Source of the DNA: DASZMX01 sp035551475
GTDB lineage: Bacteria > Verrucomicrobiota > Verrucomicrobiia > Limisphaerales > Palsa-1400
DNA length: 6,456 nt
NCBI GenBank assembly: GCA_035551475.1
Contig: DASZMX010000088.1
Location: forward strand, 1 to 6,456
Reading direction: 5' to 3'
The translations under genes and the position numbers were made by a program. The notes beneath the pieces were generated by a model, which saw only the letters and a list, made by a program, of their open reading frames with translations, searched no databases and had not been told where the DNA came from. This document shows positions 1 through 6,420 of this stretch, piece by piece; the stretch's first letter is position 1, and each line of letters begins with the position of its first letter.

Positions 1-95
1 GGAGGTAGTGCGGGGTGTGCAGTTCACCGGGCGTTCGTGGAGTGAGGGTGCAACGAGGCGCTGTCATGTTGACTCATACCTAATTCATGCGGACG
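1..95. other. Left-edge segment with no supportable gene
   Basis: This stretch lies downstream of the minus-strand cluster. I see no gene with family support in it. On the minus strand an ATG at 68-66 opens a frame that runs about 22 codons to the window edge without a stop. Its Pro/Thr/His-rich translation resembles nothing I know, so I do not call it. No clear rho-independent terminator (stem plus T run) follows the stop at 96. Confidence 0.5.
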
Positions 96-374
96 CTAAG
101 TCCGTCGGCCGCCGCGCTTGTAAAACATAGAGACCCCGAGCGCCAATCCGGACGCCGCCAGCCCCGCCACGAGAAAATCCACGCCCGGCGCAAACTGTTT
201 CACATACGTGATGCCCTCGATACCCGTCACCGGATCCAGCGTCCGCACCTCGGCCAGATTTTTCGTCAGCCCGCGATTCGCGCCCGCGCCCGCCCAAAAA
301 CCGACCGTCACCGCCGCCGTCACCCCAGCCAGAATGCGCAGCGTTTTTTTCACGGCGTCAACTATGCCGTTCAA
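96..374 (-). CDS. Small two-helix membrane protein, function unknown
   Basis: The product is 92 residues from a TTG start, or 85 from the alternative GTG at 353-351. I do not recognise a family. Two hydrophobic segments are visible, at about residues 13-31 (ILAGVTAAVTVGFWAGAGA) and 66-84 (VDFLVAGLAASGLALGVSM). They flank a polar loop containing LDPVTGIEGITYVKQF, and the protein ends in a basic tail (YKRGGRRT). A two-helix hairpin in the inner membrane is the likely topology. The TTG start is preferred because its codon overlaps the TGA stop of the upstream flippase-like gene in the string TTGA. This is the same 4-base geometry as the ATGA junction one gene earlier. No Shine-Dalgarno sequence is evident before either start, so translation by coupling is plausible. 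The long open frame continuing upstream on this strand is only a shadow of the flippase-like gene. That this is a real gene is inferred from the overlap and the well-formed helices. The function is unknown; a partner or accessory subunit of the neighbouring membrane protein is a guess. Confidence 0.68.
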   Translation of the reverse strand: MNGIVDAVKKTLRILAGVTAAVTVGFWAGAGANRGLTKNLAEVRTLDPVTGIEGITYVKQFAPGVDFLVAGLAASGLALGVSMFYKRGGRRT

Positions 375-1489
375 TCCGCGGCGCGCTCGCCGCTTTCCGC
401 TTCCGCCACGGTCTCCTGCCGCACTTCGGCCAAATGCTCTTTTTCCCGCAACCCCGCATACACCACCCCGCCCACCATGCTCCAGAAAAGGCTCGCGGCA
501 TACGCGAGCAAGGAAAGGGACAGCGATGATTTGCGCGCCACGCCGAGCGTCGCGAGCATGATGACAAATAAATTCTCGCGCACCCCCAGCCCGCTCGGCG
601 TGATCGGCAGGGCCGAGATGCAAAAAATCGTCGGCACAATCACAAACAACGCGATCGACGGCACCTGCAAGTCCAACCCCGCCGCCAGTGTCATCACCTG
701 GAACACCCAGACGGTGTTCACCGCCACCGATACGCCGACCATTTTCAGCAAAAACCCGGCGTCTCCAAAACGCCGGCACGAATCGAGCGAACGCTCCAGA
801 TATTCCCCCTTGGGCAGCCGCCGCAAATACATCCGCGCCCGCGGAAATCGTTTTGACACGCCGCCCCAGAACGCCACGCTCAACACAACTGTCGAGCCTC
901 CGAGCATCGCCAGGATCATGAGCGCCGGATAGGCCAGCCCCTTGTGCGTCCGCACCAAATCGAAATTCGGAATCATCATCACCGCCGCAAACAGCAGCAG
1001 CGCCCAAAGCCCGATCAACCGGTCCACGAAAACCGTCACCACCGCCTCGGTCTTTTTATGGTGCGTTTCGCGCGCGGCATAATACGCCTTGATCAAATCG
1101 CCGCCGGTTGATCCCAGCAAAAACGAATTGAAAAAATGCGCCACGAACGAAATGCTCAAGGCCCGCCGCCACGGCAATGGCAGGCCCTGCCGCTCCAGGG
1201 TCATGCGCCACCGCGCCACGCCCAGGATGATTGTCAAACACATTAACACCAGCGACGCCGCCAGCGCGCTGGGATGCACCAGGCAGATGGTGCGCCACAA
1301 ATCCATCGGCCCCTGCGTCCAGGCCATCCGCCATTGCTCCAGCCGCGGCAGCGCCTCCCAGTTCAAGCCCAGCCGCTGCGCCTCGGCCTTGCCCTCGTTC
1401 ACGAAGATGGAATGCAGAATCCAGCCCAGCAGCAGCGCGCACAAAATCAGCCGCCAGCACATCCCCCACTTTTGCTTCAGCCGGCTCAT
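371..1489 (-). CDS. UPF0104 / lysylphosphatidylglycerol synthase TM (flippase-like) protein
   Basis: This is a 372-residue integral membrane protein of the LPG_synthase_TM/UPF0104 family. The family is related to the flippase half of MprF and to proteins linked to lipid or glycolipid translocation. Hydrophobic segments lie near residues 14-30, 74-92, 111-127, 153-173, 187-208, 247-270, 277-297 and 322-345, about eight in all. Family-type motifs are visible: FFNSFLLGSTGGD at 119-131, DRLIG at 156-160, and SALPITPSGLGVRE at 292-305, the C-terminal 'P-x-P-x-G-x-G-x-x-E' signature. There is no soluble C-terminal aminoacyl-transferase domain, so this is not full-length MprF. The hydrophilic tail after about 346 is charged. 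The start at 1489 is chosen because its ATG overlaps the TGA of the upstream epimerase gene (ATGA). An in-frame ATG at 1501 would add four residues (MGRG) and a longer overlap. The stop overlaps the next gene's TTG. The family assignment is firm, but the substrate is unknown. The coupling to a sugar isomerase/epimerase-like gene hints at a sugar or glycolipid role. Confidence 0.9.
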   Translation of the reverse strand: MSRLKQKWGMCWRLILCALLLGWILHSIFVNEGKAEAQRLGLNWEALPRLEQWRMAWTQGPMDLWRTICLVHPSALAASLVLMCLTIILGVARWRMTLERQGLPLPWRRALSISFVAHFFNSFLLGSTGGDLIKAYYAARETHHKKTEAVVTVFVDRLIGLWALLLFAAVMMIPNFDLVRTHKGLAYPALMILAMLGGSTVVLSVAFWGGVSKRFPRARMYLRRLPKGEYLERSLDSCRRFGDAGFLLKMVGVSVAVNTVWVFQVMTLAAGLDLQVPSIALFVIVPTIFCISALPITPSGLGVRENLFVIMLATLGVARKSSLSLSLLAYAASLFWSMVGGVVYAGLREKEHLAEVRQETVAEAESGERAAD

Positions 1490-2400
1490 CCCTCGCCCCA
1501 CAGCCCCTTCAAATGCGCCACTCCTTGCAACGCCACCTCGGGCGTAAGCGATGGGCTGAACTCGAAAACCTTGATGTGCTCCGGCCGCGGCACATGTTTC
1601 AGCGCCGCGAAGTCAATCATACCTTTGCCCGGCGCGCGATGGTCCCGCCCCGGATACTCCACGTCGTGCAAATGAAATCCAAACAGCCGCGGCGCCAGCG
1701 CCTCCAGCTGCATGCGATGGGAAATGAAGCCGAGGTTCTCCTTGATCTGCGCGTGCCCGGTGTCATGCCAATAGCCGATGCTCGGCCGGTTGAACTCGAG
1801 CAAAAACAATTCGAAATCCGAATCCAGCGGCACCTCCTCCAATTCCTGGCGGTTCTCGATGCCCAGCCGAATCCCGTGTTCCTCCGCCTTGTCCGCCAGC
1901 CGCGTCAGCATCTCGCCCGCCAGCTCCATGTGCTCGCCCTTTTTCTTTTCGCGCTTCTCCATCACCTCATCGCACAACGCCGCATATTTCGGCGTTTCCC
2001 GCTTTCCCGCGGCGATCATTTCCAGGAGCTTCTCGGTGTAATCCTTCATGTCAATGCAGCCCATGTGCAGCACCACGAGAGACGCTTTCAGGCGCGCCGC
2101 GGTTTCAATAGTCTTGACAGAATGCCGCCACGCGTTGTCGCGTTCCCGGCGATCGAGCGAAGTGAATTTGAAAATGTTCGGCGCCGCGTGGTTCACGCCC
2201 ATGGGCAGCGGGCAGAAATTGTGCAGCGTGGAGATTTTAATTTCTCCCGCGTCCACCGCCTCCACGATCCCGGGCAGCAGGCTGATCCGGATTCCATGGC
2301 TCAATTCCGCGTAATCAAAGCCCAGCGCCTTGATCTCCCGCAGCATCGCCCGTCCATCCGTGTGCCGGTGCGAATTCCAACAACTTGAGAAAGAGTACAT
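1486..2400 (-). CDS. Sugar phosphate isomerase/epimerase (xylose isomerase-like TIM barrel)
   Basis: This is a 304-residue cytoplasmic enzyme of the AP_endonuc_2 / xylose isomerase-like TIM-barrel superfamily, which interconverts sugars or related polyols using a bound divalent metal. The N-terminus (MYSFSSCWNSHR, then a helix, then LGFDYAELSHGI at 26-37) is the usual first strand-helix-strand of the fold. Candidate metal and active-site residues are in the expected order: H60, H111 (VLHMG), E182 (GIENRQE), H212-D213 and H217 in WHDTGHA, H243/H245/D246 (GFHLHDV), D253-H254 (RDHRAPGKG) and E280 (FEFSP). All the hallmark positions seem intact, so it is likely active. Length is normal for the family. 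A charged insertion, EKREKKKGEH-like, sits near 148-157. The start at 2400 fits the family's N-terminus, but I see no Shine-Dalgarno sequence. It is the first gene of the three-gene minus-strand cluster, and its stop overlaps the next start. The exact substrate cannot be assigned, because members act on many sugars and inositols. Confidence 0.9.
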   Translation of the reverse strand: MYSFSSCWNSHRHTDGRAMLREIKALGFDYAELSHGIRISLLPGIVEAVDAGEIKISTLHNFCPLPMGVNHAAPNIFKFTSLDRRERDNAWRHSVKTIETAARLKASLVVLHMGCIDMKDYTEKLLEMIAAGKRETPKYAALCDEVMEKREKKKGEHMELAGEMLTRLADKAEEHGIRLGIENRQELEEVPLDSDFELFLLEFNRPSIGYWHDTGHAQIKENLGFISHRMQLEALAPRLFGFHLHDVEYPGRDHRAPGKGMIDFAALKHVPRPEHIKVFEFSPSLTPEVALQGVAHLKGLWGEG

Positions 2401-2414
2401 CGACGTTCAACACT

Positions 2415-2450
2415 ATTTGCCGGCCGCCGACGCATTCAGGCGGCGCAAAT
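2415..2450 (-). terminator. Strong hairpin between the pseudopilin and epimerase genes
   Basis: This is an inverted repeat with arms ATTTGC (2415-2420) plus GCCGCC (2423-2428) pairing with GGCGGC (2439-2444) plus GCAAAT (2445-2450). It forms a 12-bp stem with a 2-base bulge (CG, 2421-2422) and a 10-base loop. It lies 57 bases beyond the pseudopilin stop and ends 14 bases before the epimerase ATG on the same strand. It may terminate the pseudopilin transcript, or be a 5' leader structure of the epimerase mRNA. There is no T run after it on the minus strand, so a classical rho-independent terminator is not proven. The rest of the 2401-2507 gap contains an isolated TTGACA (2489-2484, minus) without a well-spaced -10 box. 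Confidence 0.45.
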
Positions 2451-2507
2451 AAGCTGTTATCAATGCCTTTCCTCCGCCCGCCCTGTCAACGCGCAAAACC
2501 GCCCTCC

Positions 2508-3377
2508 TCACTGCGAAACCGAGTAAGTCACTTCATCGGTGCCGAATGCGAATGTCCTCGGATAATCCGCCTGCCGCACCCATTGCGCGTGCCCGTCGCA
2601 GTACACAAAATTGCCGCCCGCCTTGCCGTGGTTGTCCACCGGGTCCGGATAATTGTCGTTGCACACGGCCACCCCCGGAATTCCGCCCGCATCGCCGTCA
2701 TACATCAGCAGCATGTTCGCCAGCGAAGCGTTTTGGCCGACCATGTTGAACTCGAGCATCTTATTATTGACATAGTATTTCATGTCATTTTGGTAGCGGT
2801 AGGCGTTTACCGAGCGCTGCGTCTTCCGCACATTCAAGCCCTCACCCGTCGCGTTGTTGCCGTTGATGTAGCCGGAAACCTCGTAGCTGGTGCCGTGCCC
2901 GCTTTTTAGCGCCGGCTTGAAGTCCGCCACCTCCTCGGCGATGGTCTGCAAGTTGGTCAACAAATACGGGTTGCCATGCAATCGGTCCTGATAGGCCACG
3001 CCGCTGTCGTTGCGAAAATTATACGGCACCGGCGCGCGATTACCGATGAGGACGTTGGCGTTGGAAATAATATCCTGCGTGCCCGGGCAGATAAACGTTT
3101 TCGTCGAGGACACGTACGCCGGATACAGCCAGTTCAAGTCGTCGTCGGCATAATTCGCGGTGCCCGACAGCGCGTTCTTCGGGTCTTCATCCGCGTAAAG
3201 CTGGCTGCCCGTGCCCAATTGCCGTTCATTGTTCAGGCACGAGATGCGCCGCGCCCGGTCTTTGGCCGTCGCCAGCGCCGGCAGCAGCATGCTCGCCAAA
3301 ATCGCGATGATCGCAATGACGACCAGCAATTCAATCAAAGTAAAAGCAATCGTCCTCCGGCAGAGATGAATTTTCAT
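2508..3377 (-). CDS. Type II secretion/type IV-like pseudopilin with prepilin N-terminal methylation motif
   Basis: The product is 289 residues. After a short basic leader (MKIHLCRRTIA) comes the prepilin peptidase recognition sequence, with predicted cleavage between A11 and F12, giving FTLIE with Glu5 of the mature protein (E16). A hydrophobic helix follows (residues 14-35, LIELLVVIAIIAILASMLLP). Next is the conserved linker of the large PVC-type pseudopilin family (RARRISCLNNERQLGTGSQL, 41-60, then YADED). Near the C-terminus H250 precedes C-D-G-H (260-263), the family's 'H-X-DG' motif. Family knowledge says these are processed by prepilin peptidase and inserted in the inner membrane, with a globular periplasmic domain. 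Many Verrucomicrobiota and Planctomycetota genomes encode dozens of stand-alone copies. The start at 3377 is chosen because it places the leader correctly; an in-frame ATG at 3473 would add 32 non-leader residues. Cys at 47, 97, 239 and 260 could form disulfides. It stands alone, divergent from the Calx-beta gene. The role of individual paralogues is not known. Confidence 0.93.
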   Translation of the reverse strand: MKIHLCRRTIAFTLIELLVVIAIIAILASMLLPALATAKDRARRISCLNNERQLGTGSQLYADEDPKNALSGTANYADDDLNWLYPAYVSSTKTFICPGTQDIISNANVLIGNRAPVPYNFRNDSGVAYQDRLHGNPYLLTNLQTIAEEVADFKPALKSGHGTSYEVSGYINGNNATGEGLNVRKTQRSVNAYRYQNDMKYYVNNKMLEFNMVGQNASLANMLLMYDGDAGGIPGVAVCNDNYPDPVDNHGKAGGNFVYCDGHAQWVRQADYPRTFAFGTDEVTYSVSQ

Positions 3378-3422
3378 GGTCTTCGAGCTCAAGGCGACCG
3401 CTGTTGTGTCGCAAAGCGTGTT

Positions 3423-3451
3423 AGTATAATATTTGGGCCGCCGGCTAGCCA
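3423..3451 (-). promoter_or_regulatory. Possible sigma70-type promoter for the pseudopilin gene
   Basis: Reading the minus strand, TGGCTA (3451-3446; 3 of 6 to TTGACA) is followed after 17 bases by TATACT (3428-3423; 5 of 6 to TATAAT). A transcript would start about 40 bases before the ATG at 3377. The -35 box is poor, so this is a candidate only. Confidence 0.3.
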
Positions 3452-3491
3452 GCGAAAAATTATTGTCGCGCAATATTCACCAATTTATCCA

Positions 3492-3519
3492 TTGACATTG
3501 GCCCCTGATTTTCGATAAC
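3492..3519 (+). promoter_or_regulatory. Possible sigma70-type promoter (distal) for the Calx-beta gene
   Basis: A perfect TTGACA (3492-3497) is followed after 16 bases by GATAAC (3514-3519; 4 of 6 to TATAAT). Transcription would begin near 3526, leaving a leader of about 130 bases before the chosen ATG at 3659. An inverted repeat CCAAT (3480-3484) / ATTGG (3497-3501) brackets the -35 box and could be an operator. This is a box match only, without experimental support. Confidence 0.4.
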
Positions 3520-3556
3520 GTGCTTATCCGTCATTGTTTTGTTCTGTCAGCCATCG

Positions 3557-3585
3557 GTCAAACAGAGTCTGCGTTCGTTTATAAT
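3557..3585 (+). promoter_or_regulatory. Possible sigma70-type promoter (proximal) for the Calx-beta gene
   Basis: A perfect TATAAT (3580-3585) lies 17 bases after a weak -35 candidate GTCAAA (3557-3562; 3 of 6). Initiation near 3592 would exclude the upstream in-frame ATGs at 3539 and 3590 and favour the ATG at 3659, which begins a clean signal peptide. It competes with the distal candidate; either or both may be used. Confidence 0.35.
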
Positions 3586-3658
3586 CAATATGAAAACCTT
3601 CCCAGCGCCGGGTATTGGCAATGCTTTTGCCAGACCCTGCGCTCCACAAAGCACATCC

Positions 3659-6394
3659 ATGAACTCACTCAAAAAACTCCTTACCATCGCCGCCATCGCG
3701 GGGGCGTGCTTCGCGCAAACCTCATCCCAAGCTCAAACCTTGGTTTATTCCCAGGATTTTGATCTCAACACATCAAATACCCTTTCCACCACCAATTGGC
3801 TCATCAACGTGATTGGTGACGGCCTAAGCTACGCAGACGTTTATTTCGATTACAGCACAGTGGGCATTCCGGCCGCCCCGAATTCCGTCGGCGGCAGCAC
3901 CCGCGGACTTAAAATCGGCGCTCACCTTGGCGTGACCAGCCAATTCCCCGCCGGCGTGAGCATCTCGCCCGCCAACTTTGGCATTTCTGACAATTTCGAT
4001 ATGCATTTTGACCTCTGGCTCAATTATGACGCCAGCGGCCAAGGCTCCACCGAATGCGGTGGCGCCGGTTACGGCACCGCCGGAACCAGCGCGCAAGTCG
4101 CCGGCGCCTCCATTGACAGCGTTCTCCTCGGGGCCACCACCGACGGCGGCAGCAGCGCTGATTATCGCTTATATGCTCCCAACGCCGCCTCCAGTTACCA
4201 GGACGCCGCCCACACCATTACGGGAGACACCAATAGTCCGTTGGTTTACGCTGCGGGCAGCCGGAACAACTCGGCCGCCTATTACACCGCCAAGTTCCCT
4301 TCCCAAAAAGTTCCGGATGCGCAAACCAACCTCTTCCCCCGCCAGGCCAACGCCGTCGGGCCGGCTGGCGCCATCGCCTTCAAGTGGCATGACGCTGAGC
4401 TAAAAAAAGTCGGCAACGTGATCACTTACCTCGTGGATGGCTTTTTGATTGCCACTGCGGATAACCGCGACGCCACCGGCGGCGGCCATCCGCTCGGTGG
4501 CACCAACATCTGCTTCCTGATGTTCGACATCAGCGGCCCGGCTACCGACAACGGCTGCCACGACGTCGATGGCACCAACGTCCTGTTCACACTCATTGAC
4601 AACGTCCGCATTACCAACTTCCCGAACGTCGTCACGGTCCAAGCCACCCAACCCAACGCTTCCGAGTCCGGCCCCTCGACCGGCACCTTCACCATTAGCC
4701 GCACCGCCGCCGGCGTCCCGCTGACCGTGTTCTATACCTTGAGCGGCACTGCCACCAACGGCGTGCAATACCAGACCCTGTCAGGCAGCGTCAACTTTGC
4801 CGCGCTGGATACTTCTGAAACTGTCACGGTTACCCCTATAGACGATGGCGTCGCCAGCCTGCCTCGCACAGTGGTCCTGACCATTCAGGAAGGCGCTGGC
4901 TACATCGGCGCGGGCAGCGATCAAGTCACCATTGCCGACAATGATGCTCCCACCGTCAACGCTCTTGTGAATCTGCCCACCGCCTATGAACGCATCACGA
5001 ATGACTTCATCGACTTCCAATTGCAACGATTGGGCAGCGTCGCTTCCGATGTCACCGTGAATTTCACCTATGGCGGCACGGCGGTTGCCGGAACCGACTT
5101 TGTTCCCACTGCGTCGGCCACAATTCCCGCCGGCCAAAACTACGCCGATGTGCATGTCAGCCCGCTCGACAACGGGCAGGTCACAGGACCGAAAACCGTC
5201 ACCATCACCGTGACCTCAGGCACGGGTTATTCCATCGGTTCCATTCCCTCCGCCACGGGCACGATTATCGATGCTGAAAATCCGCCCGCGCCCGTCCTGT
5301 TTGCGGATCCGTTGACTGCGGCCTCCGATCCGAATTGGAAAATCACCTACGGCTCCGGCGACACCAATTACAACACCGACTTTGAAGTGGATTTCGGCTG
5401 GGACATCAACAACGACCCCACCGGGGGCCTTGTCGGCACCATTCCGCCTCCCCCCAGCGGGGCTGATCACGTTCTGCGCGTGACCTGCAACAAAGCTTCC
5501 AACCCTGGTTCGGCTGGCGGCGTGAATGTTTACTATACCGGCATGCCCTTGAGCGGCGATTATGCGGTTCGCTTCAGCATGAACCTGATGGAAGGCAGCA
5601 TTGCTGGCAATGGCACGGAAGGCGCCCTCTTCGGCATCGACCATTCCGGCACCCAAAGCAATTGGTGGTTCGGCAGCGGCACGCCTTACAACGCTCCGGC
5701 GTTTGGCAGCGATGGTGTTTGGTACTATGTGGCCGCCCAAGGCTTGGCGGACAGCATCGGTGATTTCCATGAGTACACCGGCCTCGGCGGCGCGCTGCCC
5801 AACACGGGCTGGAGCCGCGTGCAAGCCAAACTTGAAACCACATTCGCCGGCAACTTCAAGCATCAGGTTCCCTATACCAGCTTGGACGGCAATGGCGCCC
5901 AGACCTCCGGTCTCCCCGCCAACTCTGCCTCCACGTTCGGCGACGCTTCCACTTGGAGCGATGTCGAAATCAAACAGATCCACAACGTTGTGACGATGTC
6001 GATCAACAAGACCCCCATCTTCACCTACGTGAACACCAACACCTGGACGAGCGGTTACTTGATGCTCGGATATGAAGATCCGTATGGCGGTGTCGGCGGT
6101 ATTTCCGTGGGCAATCCGGATGGCGCAGTCTATTACTCGGACCTGCGCGTTGTGCAGCTCGCCCCCCCCAGCATTTCGCAGGTGGGCCTAGGCACATCCA
6201 CCATCTCGTTCTCGTTCACCTCGACGGACGGCGATGACACGCCCGCCTCGTTCACGGTTTATAGTTCGGCCGATGTCGCCGGACCTTACGCGGCGGTTCC
6301 GACCGCCACCATCACCGAAGGCGCCAATGGCTCCTTCTCGGTGGTTGCGCCGCAAACTGGCGCCATGCAATACTATGAAGTCCGGCACAATTAA
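3659..6394 (+). CDS. Secreted multidomain protein with two Calx-beta repeats between duplicated jelly-roll-like modules
   Basis: The product is 911 residues and is probably exported to the periplasm or cell surface. Residues 1-25 form a signal peptide (basic MNSLKK, a hydrophobic core, then S-Q-A before Q26). In-frame ATGs at 3590 and 3539 would bury this signal behind 23 or 40 residues, so the start at 3659 is preferred. No Shine-Dalgarno sequence is clear. Module 1 (about 26-323) is beta-rich and LamG/CBM-like. Calx-beta 1 spans about 324-429 and ends ADND. Calx-beta 2 spans about 430-540, with GTAVAGTDF and a terminal IDAE. Module 2 (about 541-834) is a divergent copy of module 1: both have an N-W near the start (46-47, 559-560), a W-x-D-x-E-x-K-x(3)-N-V-x-T stretch (243-256, 766-779) and a closing D-x-x-R segment (314-317; 828-830 in the copy, one residue shorter). 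Residues 838-911 form a small beta domain ending QYYEVRHN. Calx-beta repeats bind Ca2+ in characterised proteins. No catalytic motif is seen. Adhesion, carbohydrate binding or a structural surface role are possible, but the ligand is unknown. Mature Cys are at 133, 285, 300 and 610. Confidence 0.9.
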   Translation: MNSLKKLLTIAAIAGACFAQTSSQAQTLVYSQDFDLNTSNTLSTTNWLINVIGDGLSYADVYFDYSTVGIPAAPNSVGGSTRGLKIGAHLGVTSQFPAGVSISPANFGISDNFDMHFDLWLNYDASGQGSTECGGAGYGTAGTSAQVAGASIDSVLLGATTDGGSSADYRLYAPNAASSYQDAAHTITGDTNSPLVYAAGSRNNSAAYYTAKFPSQKVPDAQTNLFPRQANAVGPAGAIAFKWHDAELKKVGNVITYLVDGFLIATADNRDATGGGHPLGGTNICFLMFDISGPATDNGCHDVDGTNVLFTLIDNVRITNFPNVVTVQATQPNASESGPSTGTFTISRTAAGVPLTVFYTLSGTATNGVQYQTLSGSVNFAALDTSETVTVTPIDDGVASLPRTVVLTIQEGAGYIGAGSDQVTIADNDAPTVNALVNLPTAYERITNDFIDFQLQRLGSVASDVTVNFTYGGTAVAGTDFVPTASATIPAGQNYADVHVSPLDNGQVTGPKTVTITVTSGTGYSIGSIPSATGTIIDAENPPAPVLFADPLTAASDPNWKITYGSGDTNYNTDFEVDFGWDINNDPTGGLVGTIPPPPSGADHVLRVTCNKASNPGSAGGVNVYYTGMPLSGDYAVRFSMNLMEGSIAGNGTEGALFGIDHSGTQSNWWFGSGTPYNAPAFGSDGVWYYVAAQGLADSIGDFHEYTGLGGALPNTGWSRVQAKLETTFAGNFKHQVPYTSLDGNGAQTSGLPANSASTFGDASTWSDVEIKQIHNVVTMSINKTPIFTYVNTNTWTSGYLMLGYEDPYGGVGGISVGNPDGAVYYSDLRVVQLAPPSISQVGLGTSTISFSFTSTDGDDTPASFTVYSSADVAGPYAAVPTATITEGANGSFSVVAPQTGAMQYYEVRHN
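6162..6169 (+). repeat. C8 homopolymer inside the Calx-beta gene
   Basis: Eight consecutive C bases encode the Ala-Pro-Pro linker (residues 835-837) between module 2 and the C-terminal domain. Losing one C brings in a TAG about ten codons on. Gaining one brings in a TGA at about 25 codons. Either change would remove only the last domain. The tract itself is certain, but any regulatory role is speculative. Confidence 0.6.
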
Positions 6395-6420
6395 TGCCGA
6401 AGTAATTAAATGCTAATCGC

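Noticed and set aside
87..932. Plus-strand open frame of 281 codons at the left of the window
   Set aside because: It is a low-complexity Arg/Pro/Ser/Thr translation antisense to the flippase-like and small membrane genes. Those have intact motifs and membrane segments on the other strand.
96..1007. Extended 303-residue minus-strand frame that includes the small membrane protein
   Set aside because: The upstream two thirds is an out-of-frame Gly/Ala/Arg-rich reading of the flippase-like gene. Only the part after the TTG at 374 looks like protein.
1231..2388. Long plus-strand open frame of 385 codons opposite the epimerase and flippase-like genes
   Set aside because: Its translation is rich in Arg, His and Pro with no recognisable fold. 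It lies antisense to two genes with clear family motifs, so it is a GC-rich shadow frame.
2484..2489. TTGACA on the minus strand upstream of the epimerase gene as a promoter -35 box
   Set aside because: The nearest -10-like hexamer (GATAAC) is 22 bases away, which is too far for a normal spacer, and nothing suitable lies at 16-19 bases.
3539..3658. Upstream starts (3539 and 3590) for the Calx-beta protein
   Set aside because: They would put 40 or 23 residues, with no signal character, before a textbook signal peptide. A perfect TATAAT at 3580-3585 also lies inside this stretch.
3701..3712. Possible lipoprotein signal around Cys17 of the Calx-beta protein
   Set aside because: The residues before Cys are A-G-A and lack the usual Leu/Val/Ile at -3. 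A better signal peptidase I site (S-Q-A) follows at residues 23-25.
5216..5983. 255-codon minus-strand open frame inside the Calx-beta gene
   Set aside because: It is Gly/Ala/Arg/Val-rich with no domain, and antisense to a continuous well-structured coding sequence.
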